Notes under the pieces: generated by a model
Told to the model about the DNA's origin: nothing
The model's database searches: none
The model's input: the letters and a program-made list of their open reading frames with translations, nothing else
Source of the DNA: Chitinophaga arvensicola
GTDB lineage: Bacteria > Bacteroidota > Bacteroidia > Chitinophagales > Chitinophagaceae
Direction: 5' to 3'
Length of the DNA: 64,000 nucleotides
NCBI RefSeq assembly: GCF_900110835.1
Contig: NZ_FOJG01000001.1
Location: forward strand, 879,022 to 943,021
Translations under genes and position numbers: made by a program
Part shown: positions 39,182 through 46,882 of the stretch, piece by piece
Layout: each line of letters opens with the position of its first letter
Numbering within the stretch: the stretch's first letter is position 1

Positions 39182-40087
39182 TTAGTAAGAATATTTTTCA
39201 GTCAGTTTGGCCAGTAAAGGAATATGTGTATCGTTGATTTCTCCTTTGGCGATTAATGTGGGTATATCCGTTAACGTTACCCAGCGTACTTCTTCCAGAT
39301 CGTCGCCGGCGGCGGGTTCACCATATACCAGGTCTGTGCTGAACAGCGTGGTAATGATTTTGTTTATTTCGCTGGCATAGCGCCAGTCGTTTACCCGGAG
39401 GGAAGCTACATATTCCATGGGGCCGGTTTCCACGGCGCCGCATTCTTCCTGTAACTCCCTGGCGGCGGCCATTTCGAAGTTATCATCTGTGGGGTCAGAA
39501 AATCCGCCTGGGAGCCGCCATACGTTTTCGTTAGGCTTGCGACCTAACAGCAATTCTTTCTTATCGTTTCTGAACAGCGCAATGTCGACGGTTGCGTAAA
39601 CGGAAGGAAAGAGATTATAGGTATTGTAGATGATGCCGGCGCGGAATTCTTCCGTATCAAACACCTTATCGGAAATCGCTTCCCGCATGGCGGTGGCGTT
39701 GTAATCCTGTACTGGTGGCAGTGCTTCAGTTCTATATTTACCGGTGTAGGTATCCATGAAGCTGTTGCGGCTGCCGTATAATAAAAAGCTTTCGTGCGGA
39801 AAGTTGTTGCTGAGCAGTTCGTCCAGTTTCTGTGACCATACGGCATCGCTTTTCTGATCGCTCAGTGGCAGGACGATGATTTCCGGGAACTGTTGTTTGA
39901 TCATCCGTTCGCGGGTGTAATAGTCCAGCGGATTTTTGCGGCTGCCTCTTACCGGGCTAACGCCTAGTATGATGAGCACGCGGTTGTGCTTTTGCTTCAC
40001 CTGGCGGATCAGCTCCAGGTGGCCTTCGTGGAGGGAAGGTGTCTGGAATCTTGCGATAATAACTCCTGTGGGCTTTGTGTTTTGCAT
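39182..40087 (-). CDS. nadM: Bifunctional NMN adenylyltransferase/Nudix hydrolase
   Basis: A ~301-residue fusion. The N-terminal half is a NadM-type adenylyltransferase (VIIARFQTPSLHEGHLELIR with intact HxGH; NATAMREAI as the ISxTxxR motif) that converts NMN to NAD. The C-terminal half is a Nudix domain (RLPGGFSDPTDDNFEMAAA then RELQEECGA) expected to hydrolyse ADP-ribose, as in the Synechocystis and Francisella fusions. I prefer the ATG at 40087: the ATG at 40108 (7 residues more) would lie at the predicted transcription start and inside an operator-like repeat, making a nearly leaderless message. Both remain possible. NAMPT follows 17 bp downstream. Confidence 0.92.
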   Translation of the reverse strand: MQNTKPTGVIIARFQTPSLHEGHLELIRQVKQKHNRVLIILGVSPVRGSRKNPLDYYTRERMIKQQFPEIIVLPLSDQKSDAVWSQKLDELLSNNFPHESFLLYGSRNSFMDTYTGKYRTEALPPVQDYNATAMREAISDKVFDTEEFRAGIIYNTYNLFPSVYATVDIALFRNDKKELLLGRKPNENVWRLPGGFSDPTDDNFEMAAARELQEECGAVETGPMEYVASLRVNDWRYASEINKIITTLFSTDLVYGEPAAGDDLEEVRWVTLTDIPTLIAKGEINDTHIPLLAKLTEKYSY

Positions 40088-40097
40088 ATCCGAGCTA

Positions 40098-40173
40098 TTT
40101 TGTGTCATTGTTACACAAATGTATAAACCGTTTTTGTATCTGCCAAATATTTATTGTAAAAATTACACAAAAT
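40098..40173 (-). promoter_or_regulatory. Promoter and two operator-like inverted repeats of the NAD salvage operon
   Basis: On the minus strand a TTTG (-33) at 40144-40147 and TACATTTG (-7) at 40116-40123 with a 20-nt gap form a full Bacteroidota promoter. Site 1, TTTGTGT-N6-ACACAAA (40099-40119), covers the -7 element and start. Site 2, TTGT-N8-ACACAA (40154-40170), lies just upstream of -33. Paired repeats around a promoter suggest repression, possibly by the NrtR-type protein at 41393-42079. Confidence 0.6.
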
Positions 40174-40548
40174 AAAAAAGCGGTGTTTATGGGATATTAA
40201 TATAGGTAATATAAAAGGGAAAGTTGAGGGGCGGTGTTTGAATTTTAGAAATGAGGTGAAATGAGGCGATTGGTGAGACCGGTAAGGCTCAATTTCAGAA
40301 AGAGACGCTGAGAAAGGCTATGGGGTTACGTTTAGGAAGAATGTTTAACAATGAATATCGGTATCCTTTTTAAAAATGGCTGCTGAAATGGCTAAGGATT
40401 CACGTTTAGGAAGATTATACTTTAAAACAACGAATATGGGTGTCCCTTTGCCTTCTTATCTCAAGAAAGGATTAAAAACAGCTGTGGGTCTGCATTTGGG
40501 AAGAATGAGGTTTATATAAAGGACTTATAGAAGAGAATACCTGATTCT

Positions 40549-40652
40549 GTTGATCCCGCACCAGGGCAGGCAAGGCTACCGGAATATTAGTTCCATACTA
40601 CAAAAAAGAACAGCAGGAAAACAAAGGGTGCACCTGTCCCTGATCAATCAAC
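40549..40652 (+). ncRNA. Candidate structured RNA
   Basis: Long-range pairing encloses about 100 nt: GTTGAT (40549-40554) with ATCAAC (40647-40652), CAGGG with CCCTG, and AGG with CCT, separated by internal bubbles. The central loop is A-rich and unpaired. A strong terminator follows at 40663-40721. The outer long hairpin with bulges faintly recalls 6S-type RNAs, but no conserved sequence confirms that. I checked SRP, tmRNA and RNase P signatures by eye and saw none. The strand is uncertain. Confidence 0.3.
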
Positions 40653-40662
40653 GAAGTAGCTT

Positions 40663-40721
40663 AAAAAGGCTTTATATCTATGATCAATAACGATTTGCGC
40701 TCATAGATATAAAGCCTTTTT
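40663..40721. terminator. Bidirectional terminator with a 21-bp perfect stem
   Basis: Starting AAAAAGGCTTTATATC, the left arm (40663-40683) pairs without mismatch to 40701-40721 around a 17-nt loop, with T-runs on both strands. It begins 3 bp past the stop of the minus-strand HTH-like gene. Confidence 0.85.
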
Positions 40722-40723
40722 TG

Positions 40724-40984
40724 TTAAAGCAAATCTTTCAGATCTTGTTGTACTTCCCAGGCCAGGTCTTTAATTTTTTCACTTTCAGCAATGCTGATCG
40801 TATTGATCATGCGTCCGGGACGATTAGGATCTTCGATCTTGCCCTGTCTCATTTTTCTATAAAAGGTGGATTCACTCCAGCCGCATTCTTCACATACTTT
40901 TTCACGGAACTTAACGCCACTGGCACAGAAGCCTTCAAAGAGGTTGCGGAGGGAAATAGAGCGTGAGGTTTCAATTGTTTGCAT
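40724..40984 (-). CDS. Small putative DNA-binding protein
   Basis: An 86-residue protein. The central part (FREKVCEECGWSESTFYRKM) reads as a helix-turn-helix with a Cx2C pair, followed by RQGKIEDPNRPGRMINTISI. This recalls small phage-type or homeodomain-like regulators, but I do not recognise a named family. It is divergent from a small XRE gene, sharing a 101-bp intergenic region, and has a strong terminator. The pair may form a small regulatory switch (inference). Confidence 0.6.
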   Translation of the reverse strand: MQTIETSRSISLRNLFEGFCASGVKFREKVCEECGWSESTFYRKMRQGKIEDPNRPGRMINTISIAESEKIKDLAWEVQQDLKDLL

Positions 40985-41042
40985 GGTGTACGGTTAAGGT
41001 TTTACAATGAATGTTTATGCAAAGGAAAAGATATATTCGCAA

Positions 41043-41082
41043 TATGTTGACACCATATATGAAGTCAATTTAATTATGTTGA
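41043..41082. promoter_or_regulatory. Direct repeats between two divergent HTH genes
   Basis: TATGTTGA occurs at 41043-41050 and 41075-41082, exactly 32 bp (about three helical turns) apart, immediately upstream of the XRE start codon. It is a plausible operator pair for the XRE protein. Confidence 0.4.
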
Positions 41083-41085
41083 AGC

Positions 41086-41310
41086 ATGGCTAAAAATAGA
41101 GATGAACTGTCATTGGAAAAGCTGGGAAAGAAGATACGCCAGCTAAAAGAAGCAAAAAATATTACGGATCGTGAACTAGCTAAATTGGCTGGGATTAGCT
41201 CTTCGCAAGTGTGGCGGTTACTGGATGGACAGGTAAACCCTACCTATTCCACATTAAAAGCAATTGCAGAAGTACTGGACGTACATCCTGGAATTTTCTT
41301 CGATATCTAA
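41086..41310 (+). CDS. XRE-family helix-turn-helix regulator
   Basis: A 74-residue single-domain Cro/CI-type protein. LGKKIRQLKEAKNITDRELA, KLAGISSSQVWRLLDGQVNP and STLKAIAEVLDVHPGIFFDI cover the five-helix HTH fold. The repeated TATGTTGA motif lies just before the start. It is divergent from the small HTH-like gene. Its stop codon directly abuts a copy of the window's repeated intergenic element. Target genes unknown. Confidence 0.88.
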   Translation: MAKNRDELSLEKLGKKIRQLKEAKNITDRELAKLAGISSSQVWRLLDGQVNPTYSTLKAIAEVLDVHPGIFFDI

Positions 41311-41392
41311 AAACAAACACAGGAAAAATCAGAATAATCCCCAAAATCATCTTAATCCTGCAAAAAGACAATCGCCGAAGGCGATCCCTCCG
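41311..41392 (-). repeat. Repeated 3'-UTR/terminator element, copy A
   Basis: Read from the NrtR stop on the minus strand: CGGAGGGATCGCC-TTC-GGCGAT hairpin, then TTGTCTTTTTGCAGGATTA and CTGATTTTTCCTG. The last two blocks are identical in copies B and C. The copy fills exactly the gap between the stop codons of the two convergent genes. Confidence 0.8.
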
Positions 41393-42079
41393 CTATATCT
41401 CAAATGTCATCCCTTCTTTCTTCAACTTAAAATACCGTGCCTCATCAAAGCTGAACAACTTCGCCGGTCTGCCCTGCGATACCTGTTTCTGCTTTTCATT
41501 ATGGGCGATCAATATCCCCAGGTGATTGATCTTTTTCTGGAAATTGCGGCGGTCTATAGGCCGGTCCAGCAGCGTTTCGTAGAGCTTTTCCAGGTCGGCG
41601 ATGGGGAATTTATTATCGAGTAGTTCGAAGCCGATGGGTTCGTAGCGGATCTTGCTGCGCAGTCGCTGTACAGCGAGGCCGATGATGGTAGCGTGATCGA
41701 AGGCCAGTGCGGGCAGGTCTTTGATATTGAACCATTTGGCGTCTTCGGCGTCGGAACTGGCTGCCAGTTTGAAGTTGGTAGGATTTACCAGTCCGAAGTA
41801 GGCGATAGATACTACCCTGCCGCGTGGATCACGACCGGGAAGCCCGAAGGTATACAACTGTTCGAGGTAGTTGATATTCACGCCTGCTTCGGTGAGCAGT
41901 TCCCTGGTAACGGCTGTTTCCAGGGATTCTTCGTCGAGTACAAAGCCGCCGGGCAGTGCCCAGCTATGCAGATAAGGTTCTATGGTACGCTTGATAAGCA
42001 GTACCACAATGCCTTCTTTGGGAATGTATCCAAATACTACCGCATCTACGGTAAGTCTGATGTTTTGTATGATCGGCAA
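41393..42079 (-). CDS. NrtR-type Nudix-related transcriptional regulator
   Basis: A 228-residue protein with an N-terminal Nudix-like domain (VDAVVFGYIPKEGIVVLLIK, WALPGGFVLDEESLETAV) and a C-terminal winged-helix domain (LDRPIDRRNFQKKINHLGIL, SQGRPAKLFSFD). The Nudix box is degenerate at the end (RELLTEAGV, where hydrolases have REUxEExGU), which fits a regulator that senses ADP-ribose or a sugar nucleotide rather than cleaving it. In other bacteria NrtR represses NAD salvage genes; NadM/NAMPT genes lie 1.3 kb away with operator-like repeats. AraR-type sugar regulators share this architecture and cannot be excluded. Confidence 0.85.
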   Translation of the reverse strand: MPIIQNIRLTVDAVVFGYIPKEGIVVLLIKRTIEPYLHSWALPGGFVLDEESLETAVTRELLTEAGVNINYLEQLYTFGLPGRDPRGRVVSIAYFGLVNPTNFKLAASSDAEDAKWFNIKDLPALAFDHATIIGLAVQRLRSKIRYEPIGFELLDNKFPIADLEKLYETLLDRPIDRRNFQKKINHLGILIAHNEKQKQVSQGRPAKLFSFDEARYFKLKKEGMTFEI

Positions 42080-42091
42080 ATGCTTATCTGA

Positions 42092-42499
42092 TTATTTTGT
42101 AAGGTAATGGTTTAACTGGGTAGTGTCTTTGTGCAAATTTACGAACAAAGGATTTTTCAGCGGATCAAAAACGATGATGCTGCTCCGCTCCCAGATATCC
42201 TGTGGGGCTGGCAGGTCGATGATCACTTCCTGGCCGTTTTCACGGTGAAAAAGGAGGCTGTCTTTACCGGCCATATGTCTTTTGAATCCTTGTCTGTCGA
42301 GGTAGTCGGTCATTTGTTGCCTGAGTTGCAGCACGGAGTCGGTGAGCGGATCGGAGGCTGGTTTGAACTCCCGGTATACATATACCTTTTCGGTGATCAC
42401 GTCGTAGGCGGACCGGTCGGTTTTCTGTTCGTCGTTACGGGTAGGGTTACACGCAAACAGTAAGGAAGAAACAGTAAGGAGTGATAATATTTTTTTCAT
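42092..42499 (-). CDS. Hypothetical lipoprotein
   Basis: A 135-residue lipoprotein with signal MKKILSLLTVSSLLFAC (lipobox LLFAC). The rest is a small alpha/beta region with conserved-looking stretches VYREFKPASDPLTDSVLQLR and ENGQEVIIDLPAPQDIWERS. I do not recognise a family. It lies 12 bp from both the NrtR gene downstream and the NTF2-like gene upstream, so all three are likely co-transcribed. Confidence 0.65.
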   Translation of the reverse strand: MKKILSLLTVSSLLFACNPTRNDEQKTDRSAYDVITEKVYVYREFKPASDPLTDSVLQLRQQMTDYLDRQGFKRHMAGKDSLLFHRENGQEVIIDLPAPQDIWERSSIIVFDPLKNPLFVNLHKDTTQLNHYLTK

Positions 42500-42511
42500 G
42501 ATCTCATAGCT

Positions 42512-42907
42512 TTAATGTTCGTAGCAATCATAGTTTCTTTGCCGGTAAATTTTCCCGTCCCGGAATTCAATGATGGTGCAAATAAATGCTTTCATTACTT
42601 GTCCACGGCGGAATTGCCCGGCATCTACGCCGATTTCCCCGGTCCACTTGGCTTCTACCACAAGGGTATTTCCCGATTCCACCACCTTCAGCACACTGAA
42701 GTGCTGTGATTTCAAAATTATTTTATTGGTCACCATGCTTTCCAGCATGATGTCAAAATTTCGTTGTTTGATCTCGTTCGAGAGCTGATTGGGGTATTCA
42801 GTCTGGATGATATTCGGATGAAAGATCCTGGCAAATTCAACGGGATCTGCTGAAAAGCTCTCCAGCAGTTGGAAATACCGGTATATAAGCGCCAGTTTCT
42901 CGTCCAT
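42512..42907 (-). CDS. SnoaL/NTF2-like protein
   Basis: A 131-residue protein of the NTF2-like cone fold, typical of SnoaL-type proteins: ALIYRYFQLLESFSADPVEF, FHPNIIQTEYPNQL, VEAKWTGEI and VMKAFICTIIEFRDGKIYRQ. Members bind small hydrophobic ligands or act as isomerases or dehydratases; no catalytic pair is certain here. It is the first gene of a likely three-gene operon with the lipoprotein and the NrtR-type regulator. Confidence 0.8.
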   Translation of the reverse strand: MDEKLALIYRYFQLLESFSADPVEFARIFHPNIIQTEYPNQLSNEIKQRNFDIMLESMVTNKIILKSQHFSVLKVVESGNTLVVEAKWTGEIGVDAGQFRRGQVMKAFICTIIEFRDGKIYRQRNYDCYEH

Positions 42908-42999
42908 TTAAAGGGATAAATTGAAAATTTTACGAATGACGTATTTACGCGAAAATATACATTTCGCACTTATATGTAACCCGCAAATTTTGAAGCATC

Positions 43000-44286
43000 T
43001 TAATTCTGTACGCTGCTGAAGGCGAGTTTATCTTTATTATTTGTTTTATCAATGATGTTATATACCAGTTTGAGTACGTGCAGGGTGCCGTCGTAACTTA
43101 CCTTGTAGGCGGCGGTGCTGGTGGGTTTGCAGAAATAGAGTACCGGTATATTTTTTCTATAGAAAGATGCATGATCAGAATTGCTGATGCCGCTGGAATC
43201 ATATACCAGTGGCAGCTCTTTGGTAGCTGCTTGCTGGAGAATGGCCGACCATCCGGGCGAAGTGCCGGTGCCGCCTATCTGCAGTGCAGTGCCGGGAGGC
43301 AGTTGACCGATACCGTCCATATTAATCATGTAATTTACCTGGGAGAGGTCTACCGTGCTGTGGGCAGCGAAGTAGGAAGAGCCGGACAGGCCCTGTTCTT
43401 TCCCGGAGAAGGCAACAAGTACATAGTTGTTGTTCTGGAGACGGGAGCCGGCCAGTAAGCGGGCTATTTCCAGCATGGCGGCGGTGCCGCTGGCGTTATC
43501 GTCGCCGGTGTCGGTGGCTTCCCAGCCGCGATAGTCGTAGTGTGCGCCTATCACAATAGTGCGGGCGGCTTTATTATTGATATAGCCGATCACGTTGGTG
43601 CCTTTGCGTTGGATGGTGTTAAACGCTACCTGTACATGAATAGGAAATCCGTCGGCATCGTCTGCGCTTAGTTTCTGGCTGAGGGCTGCGTTGAGCCACA
43701 CTGCCGGAATACCGGAGGCTTTGGGGTGAAGGTCCAGCCACTTCATCACTTCGGCGATAGATTCTTTCCCGTTATAAAATACCACGGCAGTAGCGCCGGA
43801 TTTTTCGGCTACCTGGGTTTGATGTAAATATTGTTCGTACATGCTTTTCCGGCCGTCGCTGTCCAGTTCGGCCACGTTGATCAGCCAGATATTGTCTGGT
43901 TCGTTGACGCCGGGAATGGGTTCGCCTTTGGCGGATTTGTCGGCGCTGAAGGGAAGCGGCGCGAAATGTTTGCCAGGTTCCAGCTGGTGATCGCCGATGC
44001 TCATTTTGCAGGATGCGGCCGGTTCACGGATTTCTTTTACGGTAAATGCCTGTAAAAAGCCGGCTTCGCCCATAGGCGTTAAGCCCATCTGCTGCATTTG
44101 TGCAGCAATGTAAGCCGCGGCGAGTTGTTCGCCGGGAGCGCCGGTACTGCGGCCTTCCAGCTTATCGCTGCTCAGGTAACTGATGTGAGCTTGTAGGTTA
44201 CCAAGGGTTTTTCTATCTTCTTTCTTCTGCGCTTGAACGTGTATGGTAACAATTACCAGTGGTAACAGCCAGGTTATCTTTTTCAC
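43000..44286 (-). CDS. M28 family peptidase-like protein lacking the catalytic Glu
   Basis: A 428-residue exported M28-type protein. I start at the GTG at 44286, which gives a clean signal peptide (MKKITWLLPLVIVTIHVQAQ). The longer frame begins with a TTG inside the -7 motif TAATTTTG (44311-44318) and is unlikely. A PA-like insert is followed by the co-catalytic zinc fold: GAHYDYRG (His), DDNASGTAA (Asp), FSGKEQGL, NMDGIG (Asp) and SDHASFY (His). Where active M28 enzymes have Glu-Glu (general base plus zinc ligand) this has Lys-Glu. So zinc binding may persist while peptidase activity is doubtful. Confidence 0.88.
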   Translation of the reverse strand: MKKITWLLPLVIVTIHVQAQKKEDRKTLGNLQAHISYLSSDKLEGRSTGAPGEQLAAAYIAAQMQQMGLTPMGEAGFLQAFTVKEIREPAASCKMSIGDHQLEPGKHFAPLPFSADKSAKGEPIPGVNEPDNIWLINVAELDSDGRKSMYEQYLHQTQVAEKSGATAVVFYNGKESIAEVMKWLDLHPKASGIPAVWLNAALSQKLSADDADGFPIHVQVAFNTIQRKGTNVIGYINNKAARTIVIGAHYDYRGWEATDTGDDNASGTAAMLEIARLLAGSRLQNNNYVLVAFSGKEQGLSGSSYFAAHSTVDLSQVNYMINMDGIGQLPPGTALQIGGTGTSPGWSAILQQAATKELPLVYDSSGISNSDHASFYRKNIPVLYFCKPTSTAAYKVSYDGTLHVLKLVYNIIDKTNNKDKLAFSSVQN

Positions 44287-44310
44287 AGCAAACTGATTTG
44301 GGTGTTGGGG

Positions 44311-44318
44311 CAAAATTA
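44311..44318 (-). promoter_or_regulatory. -7 promoter element of the M28 gene
   Basis: TAATTTTG on the minus strand, 24 bp before the GTG start at 44286. It decides the start codon choice for the M28 gene. Confidence 0.6.
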
Positions 44319-44459
44319 CGAATTAGGACCGGCCCAAAGCGCATTGGCTCCCAATTCTTTTGACTATATCATTGTATTTTAAGTATTTATAATGTAACCC
44401 TTTCGTCTTAAAACAGTCATACGGCGGTTTATGTTTTCGGTTCATCCATCCCAATTCGC

Positions 44460-44467
44460 TATTTTTG
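44460..44467 (+). promoter_or_regulatory. -7 promoter element of gcvT
   Basis: TATTTTTG matches TAnnTTTG, 20 bp before the gcvT ATG. Confidence 0.6.
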
Positions 44468-44487
44468 CCCCGTTTTAAAAACAAAGT

Positions 44488-45576
44488 ATGAAAAACACGC
44501 CTTTTACTGAGAAACACATTGCGCTGGGCGCCAAGATGGCCGCCTTTGCGGGTTACAACATGCCAATTTCCTATACCGGTATTAACGACGAGCACCAGGC
44601 GGTGCGTACCAACGCCGGCGTGTTTGATGTAAGCCACATGGGCGAATTTATTTTAAAAGGCGAAAACGCACTGGACCTGATCCAGCGTGTTACCAGCAAC
44701 GATGCTTCCAAACTCACTGTAGGAAAAGCGCAATACAGCTGCTTACCAAACAATGAAGGCGGTATTGTAGACGACCTGCTCGTTTACTGCATTGAAGAAA
44801 ACAACGTATACATGCTGGTAGTAAACGCCAGCAATATCGAAAAAGACTGGAACTGGATCAGCCAGTTCAACACCAAAAACGTGGAAATGCACAACATTTC
44901 CGATAAAACCTGTCTGCTGGCCATCCAGGGACCAAATGCTACCAGCATCCTGCAACCACTCACAGAAACAGACATCATCAACATGAAATACTACACTTTC
45001 ACCAAAGGCACTTTTGCAGGTGTTCCTAATGTGGTGATCAGCGCAACCGGCTACACCGGCGCGGGTGGTATTGAAATTTATTTTGAAGATGTAGACGGCG
45101 CAGCAGATAAAATCTGGGATGCGATTTTCGCCGAAGGCGGACCTAAAGGCCTGAAACCTATTGGTTTGGGCGCCCGCGATACCCTTCGCCTGGAAATGGG
45201 CTTCTGTCTCTACGGTAATGATATCGACGACACTACTTCCCCGATGGAAGCGGGTCTTGGCTGGATCACCAAATTCACCAAACCATTTACTTCCAGCGAG
45301 TTATTCGCAAAACAGAAAGCAGAAGGCGTTAGCAAAAAGCTGGTTGGTTTTGAAATGATCGACAAAGGTATTCCGCGTCACGACTACGAAATCAAGGATG
45401 CAGCAGGTAATGTGATTGGCCGCGTAACTTCCGGTACACAATCGCCTTCCATGCAGAAAGCTATCGGTCTTGGCTATGTGAAAACAGCTTTCGCAGCGCA
45501 GGATTCAGAAATTTTTATTGCGGTGAGAGACAAGTCCCTCAAAGCAAAAGTGGTAAAAGTGCCTTTCCTGAGCTAG
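44488..45576 (+). CDS. gcvT: Glycine cleavage system T protein (aminomethyltransferase)
   Basis: A 362-residue enzyme that transfers the methylene group from the lipoylated H protein to tetrahydrofolate and releases ammonia. Conserved blocks are [50 protein letters not shown] (with the catalytic Asp), [45 protein letters not shown] and [12 protein letters not shown]. The length is standard. gcvP and gcvH are not in the window. A terminator follows. Confidence 0.97.
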   Translation: MKNTPFTEKHIALGAKMAAFAGYNMPISYTGINDEHQAVRTNAGVFDVSHMGEFILKGENALDLIQRVTSNDASKLTVGKAQYSCLPNNEGGIVDDLLVYCIEENNVYMLVVNASNIEKDWNWISQFNTKNVEMHNISDKTCLLAIQGPNATSILQPLTETDIINMKYYTFTKGTFAGVPNVVISATGYTGAGGIEIYFEDVDGAADKIWDAIFAEGGPKGLKPIGLGARDTLRLEMGFCLYGNDIDDTTSPMEAGLGWITKFTKPFTSSELFAKQKAEGVSKKLVGFEMIDKGIPRHDYEIKDAAGNVIGRVTSGTQSPSMQKAIGLGYVKTAFAAQDSEIFIAVRDKSLKAKVVKVPFLS

Positions 45577-45611
45577 GAATATGTATGAATAGCCGGTTAA
45601 AGTTGTTAATT

Positions 45612-45650
45612 TCGGTGCCCGGAACGTATCCGGCGCACCGGAATTTTTAT
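45612..45650 (+). terminator. Terminator after gcvT
   Basis: CGGTGCCCGGA pairs with TCCGG-C-GCACCG (one bulged base), followed by an AATTTTTAT tail. Confidence 0.75.
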
Positions 45651-45667
45651 ATTTTATTACCATATCT

Positions 45668-46141
45668 ATGCCTACTATTCATTTAACTACCGTTATCTAT
45701 GCTCCCCTGGAGCGGGTCTTCGACCTGAGCAGGAGCATCACGCTGCATAAGCGGAGTATGTCGCACAGACAGGAAGATGCGATAAAAGGCCGCACCAACG
45801 GACTGATATCCTATAATGAAACAGTAACCTGGAGAGCCAAGCACGTGGGGAAGATGAGAGAACTGACGACAAAGATCACGGCGATGCGTAAGAATGAGTT
45901 TTTCAGTGATGAAATGACCGAAGGGGATTTTACCCATATGAACCATGAACATCATTTCAAATCCATTGAGAATGCTACGGTGATGATCGATATTATGGAT
46001 TTCGGTACGCCCTATGGCTGGTTCGGAAGAATGTTTGAGCGGTTTTATCTGCATAAATATATGATCAGTCTCCTGCAGGAAAGGAATAATACCATCAAGG
46101 ATTATGCAGAGAGCGAAAAGTGGAGAGTTATCCTTGATTAA
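45668..46141 (+). CDS. SRPBCC family protein
   Basis: A 157-residue START/Bet v1-like protein: IHLTTVIYAPLERVFDLSRS forms the first strand and helix, ETVTWRAKHVGKMRELTTKI and GDFTHMNHEHHFKSIENATV the sheet, and FERFYLHKYMISLLQERNNT the long C-terminal helix. Such proteins hold a hydrophobic ligand; no specific role is evident. It lies 15 bp before comB on the same strand and is likely co-transcribed. Confidence 0.8.
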   Translation: MPTIHLTTVIYAPLERVFDLSRSITLHKRSMSHRQEDAIKGRTNGLISYNETVTWRAKHVGKMRELTTKITAMRKNEFFSDEMTEGDFTHMNHEHHFKSIENATVMIDIMDFGTPYGWFGRMFERFYLHKYMISLLQERNNTIKDYAESEKWRVILD

Positions 46142-46156
46142 AGCAAAAAGCAACTA

Positions 46157-46879
46157 ATGACAGAAAGCAACAAACCCAGCCTGGAAGTATGTTTATCCCC
46201 GGCTTTATTACACTTGTTTGATGTAAAAAACAGTATCGTAGTTATTATTGATGTGCTACGCGCCACCTCTACTATCTGCACCGCGTTGTACAATGGTGCT
46301 TCCCGGGTAATACCGGTGGCAAGTGTGGAAGAATGTGTGAATATCGGTCGCGCTATCGGTGGTATCACTGCCGGAGAAAGAGATGGCAGAGTAGCCGAAG
46401 GATTGGTACATGGCAATTCTCCGTTCGAATATCCCCGTGAGTTCGTGGAAAATAAAACGCTGGTACTCACTACTACCAACGGTACCAAATTACTGCACAT
46501 GGCTAAGGATGCCATTCAGATTGTTACCGGCTCCTTTCCTAATATCAGTGCCGTTTGTGATTACCTGATCGCACAAAATCAAAATGTAATCCTGGGTTGC
46601 GCCGCCTGGAAAGACCGCGTAAACATGGAAGATACCCTGTTTGCCGGCGCTGTGGTAAACCGTATCAAAGCGCACTTTGATGTGAACTGCGACTCCGCCA
46701 TTGCTGCGGAAACGCTTTACGAAACCGCTAAAGGCGACATCTATACTTTTATGACGCAGGCTTCTCACTACAAGCGCTTAGCGCAGTATGGCCTGGAAAA
46801 AGATATTCATTACTGTCTTACACCGGATGGCGCCAACGTGCTGCCGCTGTTTAAAGACGGAGAACTGATTGCAGGGTAA
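46157..46879 (+). CDS. comB: 2-phosphosulfolactate phosphatase ComB
   Basis: A 240-residue Mg-dependent acid phosphatase that converts phosphosulfolactate to sulfolactate, known from coenzyme M and sulfolactate synthesis. Family blocks are SIVVIIDVLRATSTICTALY, ITAGERDGRVAEGLVHGNSP, LVLTTTNGTKLLHMA, VILGCAAWKDRVNMEDTLFA and a final DIHYCLTPDGANVLPLF. In this phylum a link to sulfonolipid or sulfolactate metabolism is possible but unproven. Its stop codon abuts copy B of the repeated element. Confidence 0.9.
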   Translation: MTESNKPSLEVCLSPALLHLFDVKNSIVVIIDVLRATSTICTALYNGASRVIPVASVEECVNIGRAIGGITAGERDGRVAEGLVHGNSPFEYPREFVENKTLVLTTTNGTKLLHMAKDAIQIVTGSFPNISAVCDYLIAQNQNVILGCAAWKDRVNMEDTLFAGAVVNRIKAHFDVNCDSAIAAETLYETAKGDIYTFMTQASHYKRLAQYGLEKDIHYCLTPDGANVLPLFKDGELIAG

Positions 46880-46882
46880 GCG

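Larger units (their letters stand above)
40109..40723. other. 615-bp intergenic region with degenerate repeats and a structured element
   Basis: The left end is the NAD operon promoter. Between ~40250 and 40510 a short motif recurs: ACGTTTAGGAAGA is exact at 40328 and 40402, with a diverged copy at ~40491. These sit in short open frames reading GLRLGRMF, SRLGRLYF and GLHLGRMRF. One frame from ATG 40376 encodes 47 residues. Then come the candidate structured RNA (40549-40652) and a 21-bp terminator stem. No database-type gene is recognised; a decayed small gene family or RNA locus is possible. Confidence 0.4.

Noticed and set aside
37749..40108. NAMPT/NadM pair as a phage-borne anti-defence module
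   Set aside because: No phage genes nearby, codon use like the chromosome, and a local promoter with regulator; ordinary salvage is the simpler reading.
40549..40652. SRP RNA, tmRNA or RNase P RNA
   Set aside because: No CCGGAAGG tetraloop region, no tmRNA tag or 3' CCA-type end, no RNase P core blocks; only generic pairing remains.
44323..44637. 104-codon minus-strand frame covering the gcvT start
   Set aside because: Antisense to gcvT and its promoter; no family similarity.
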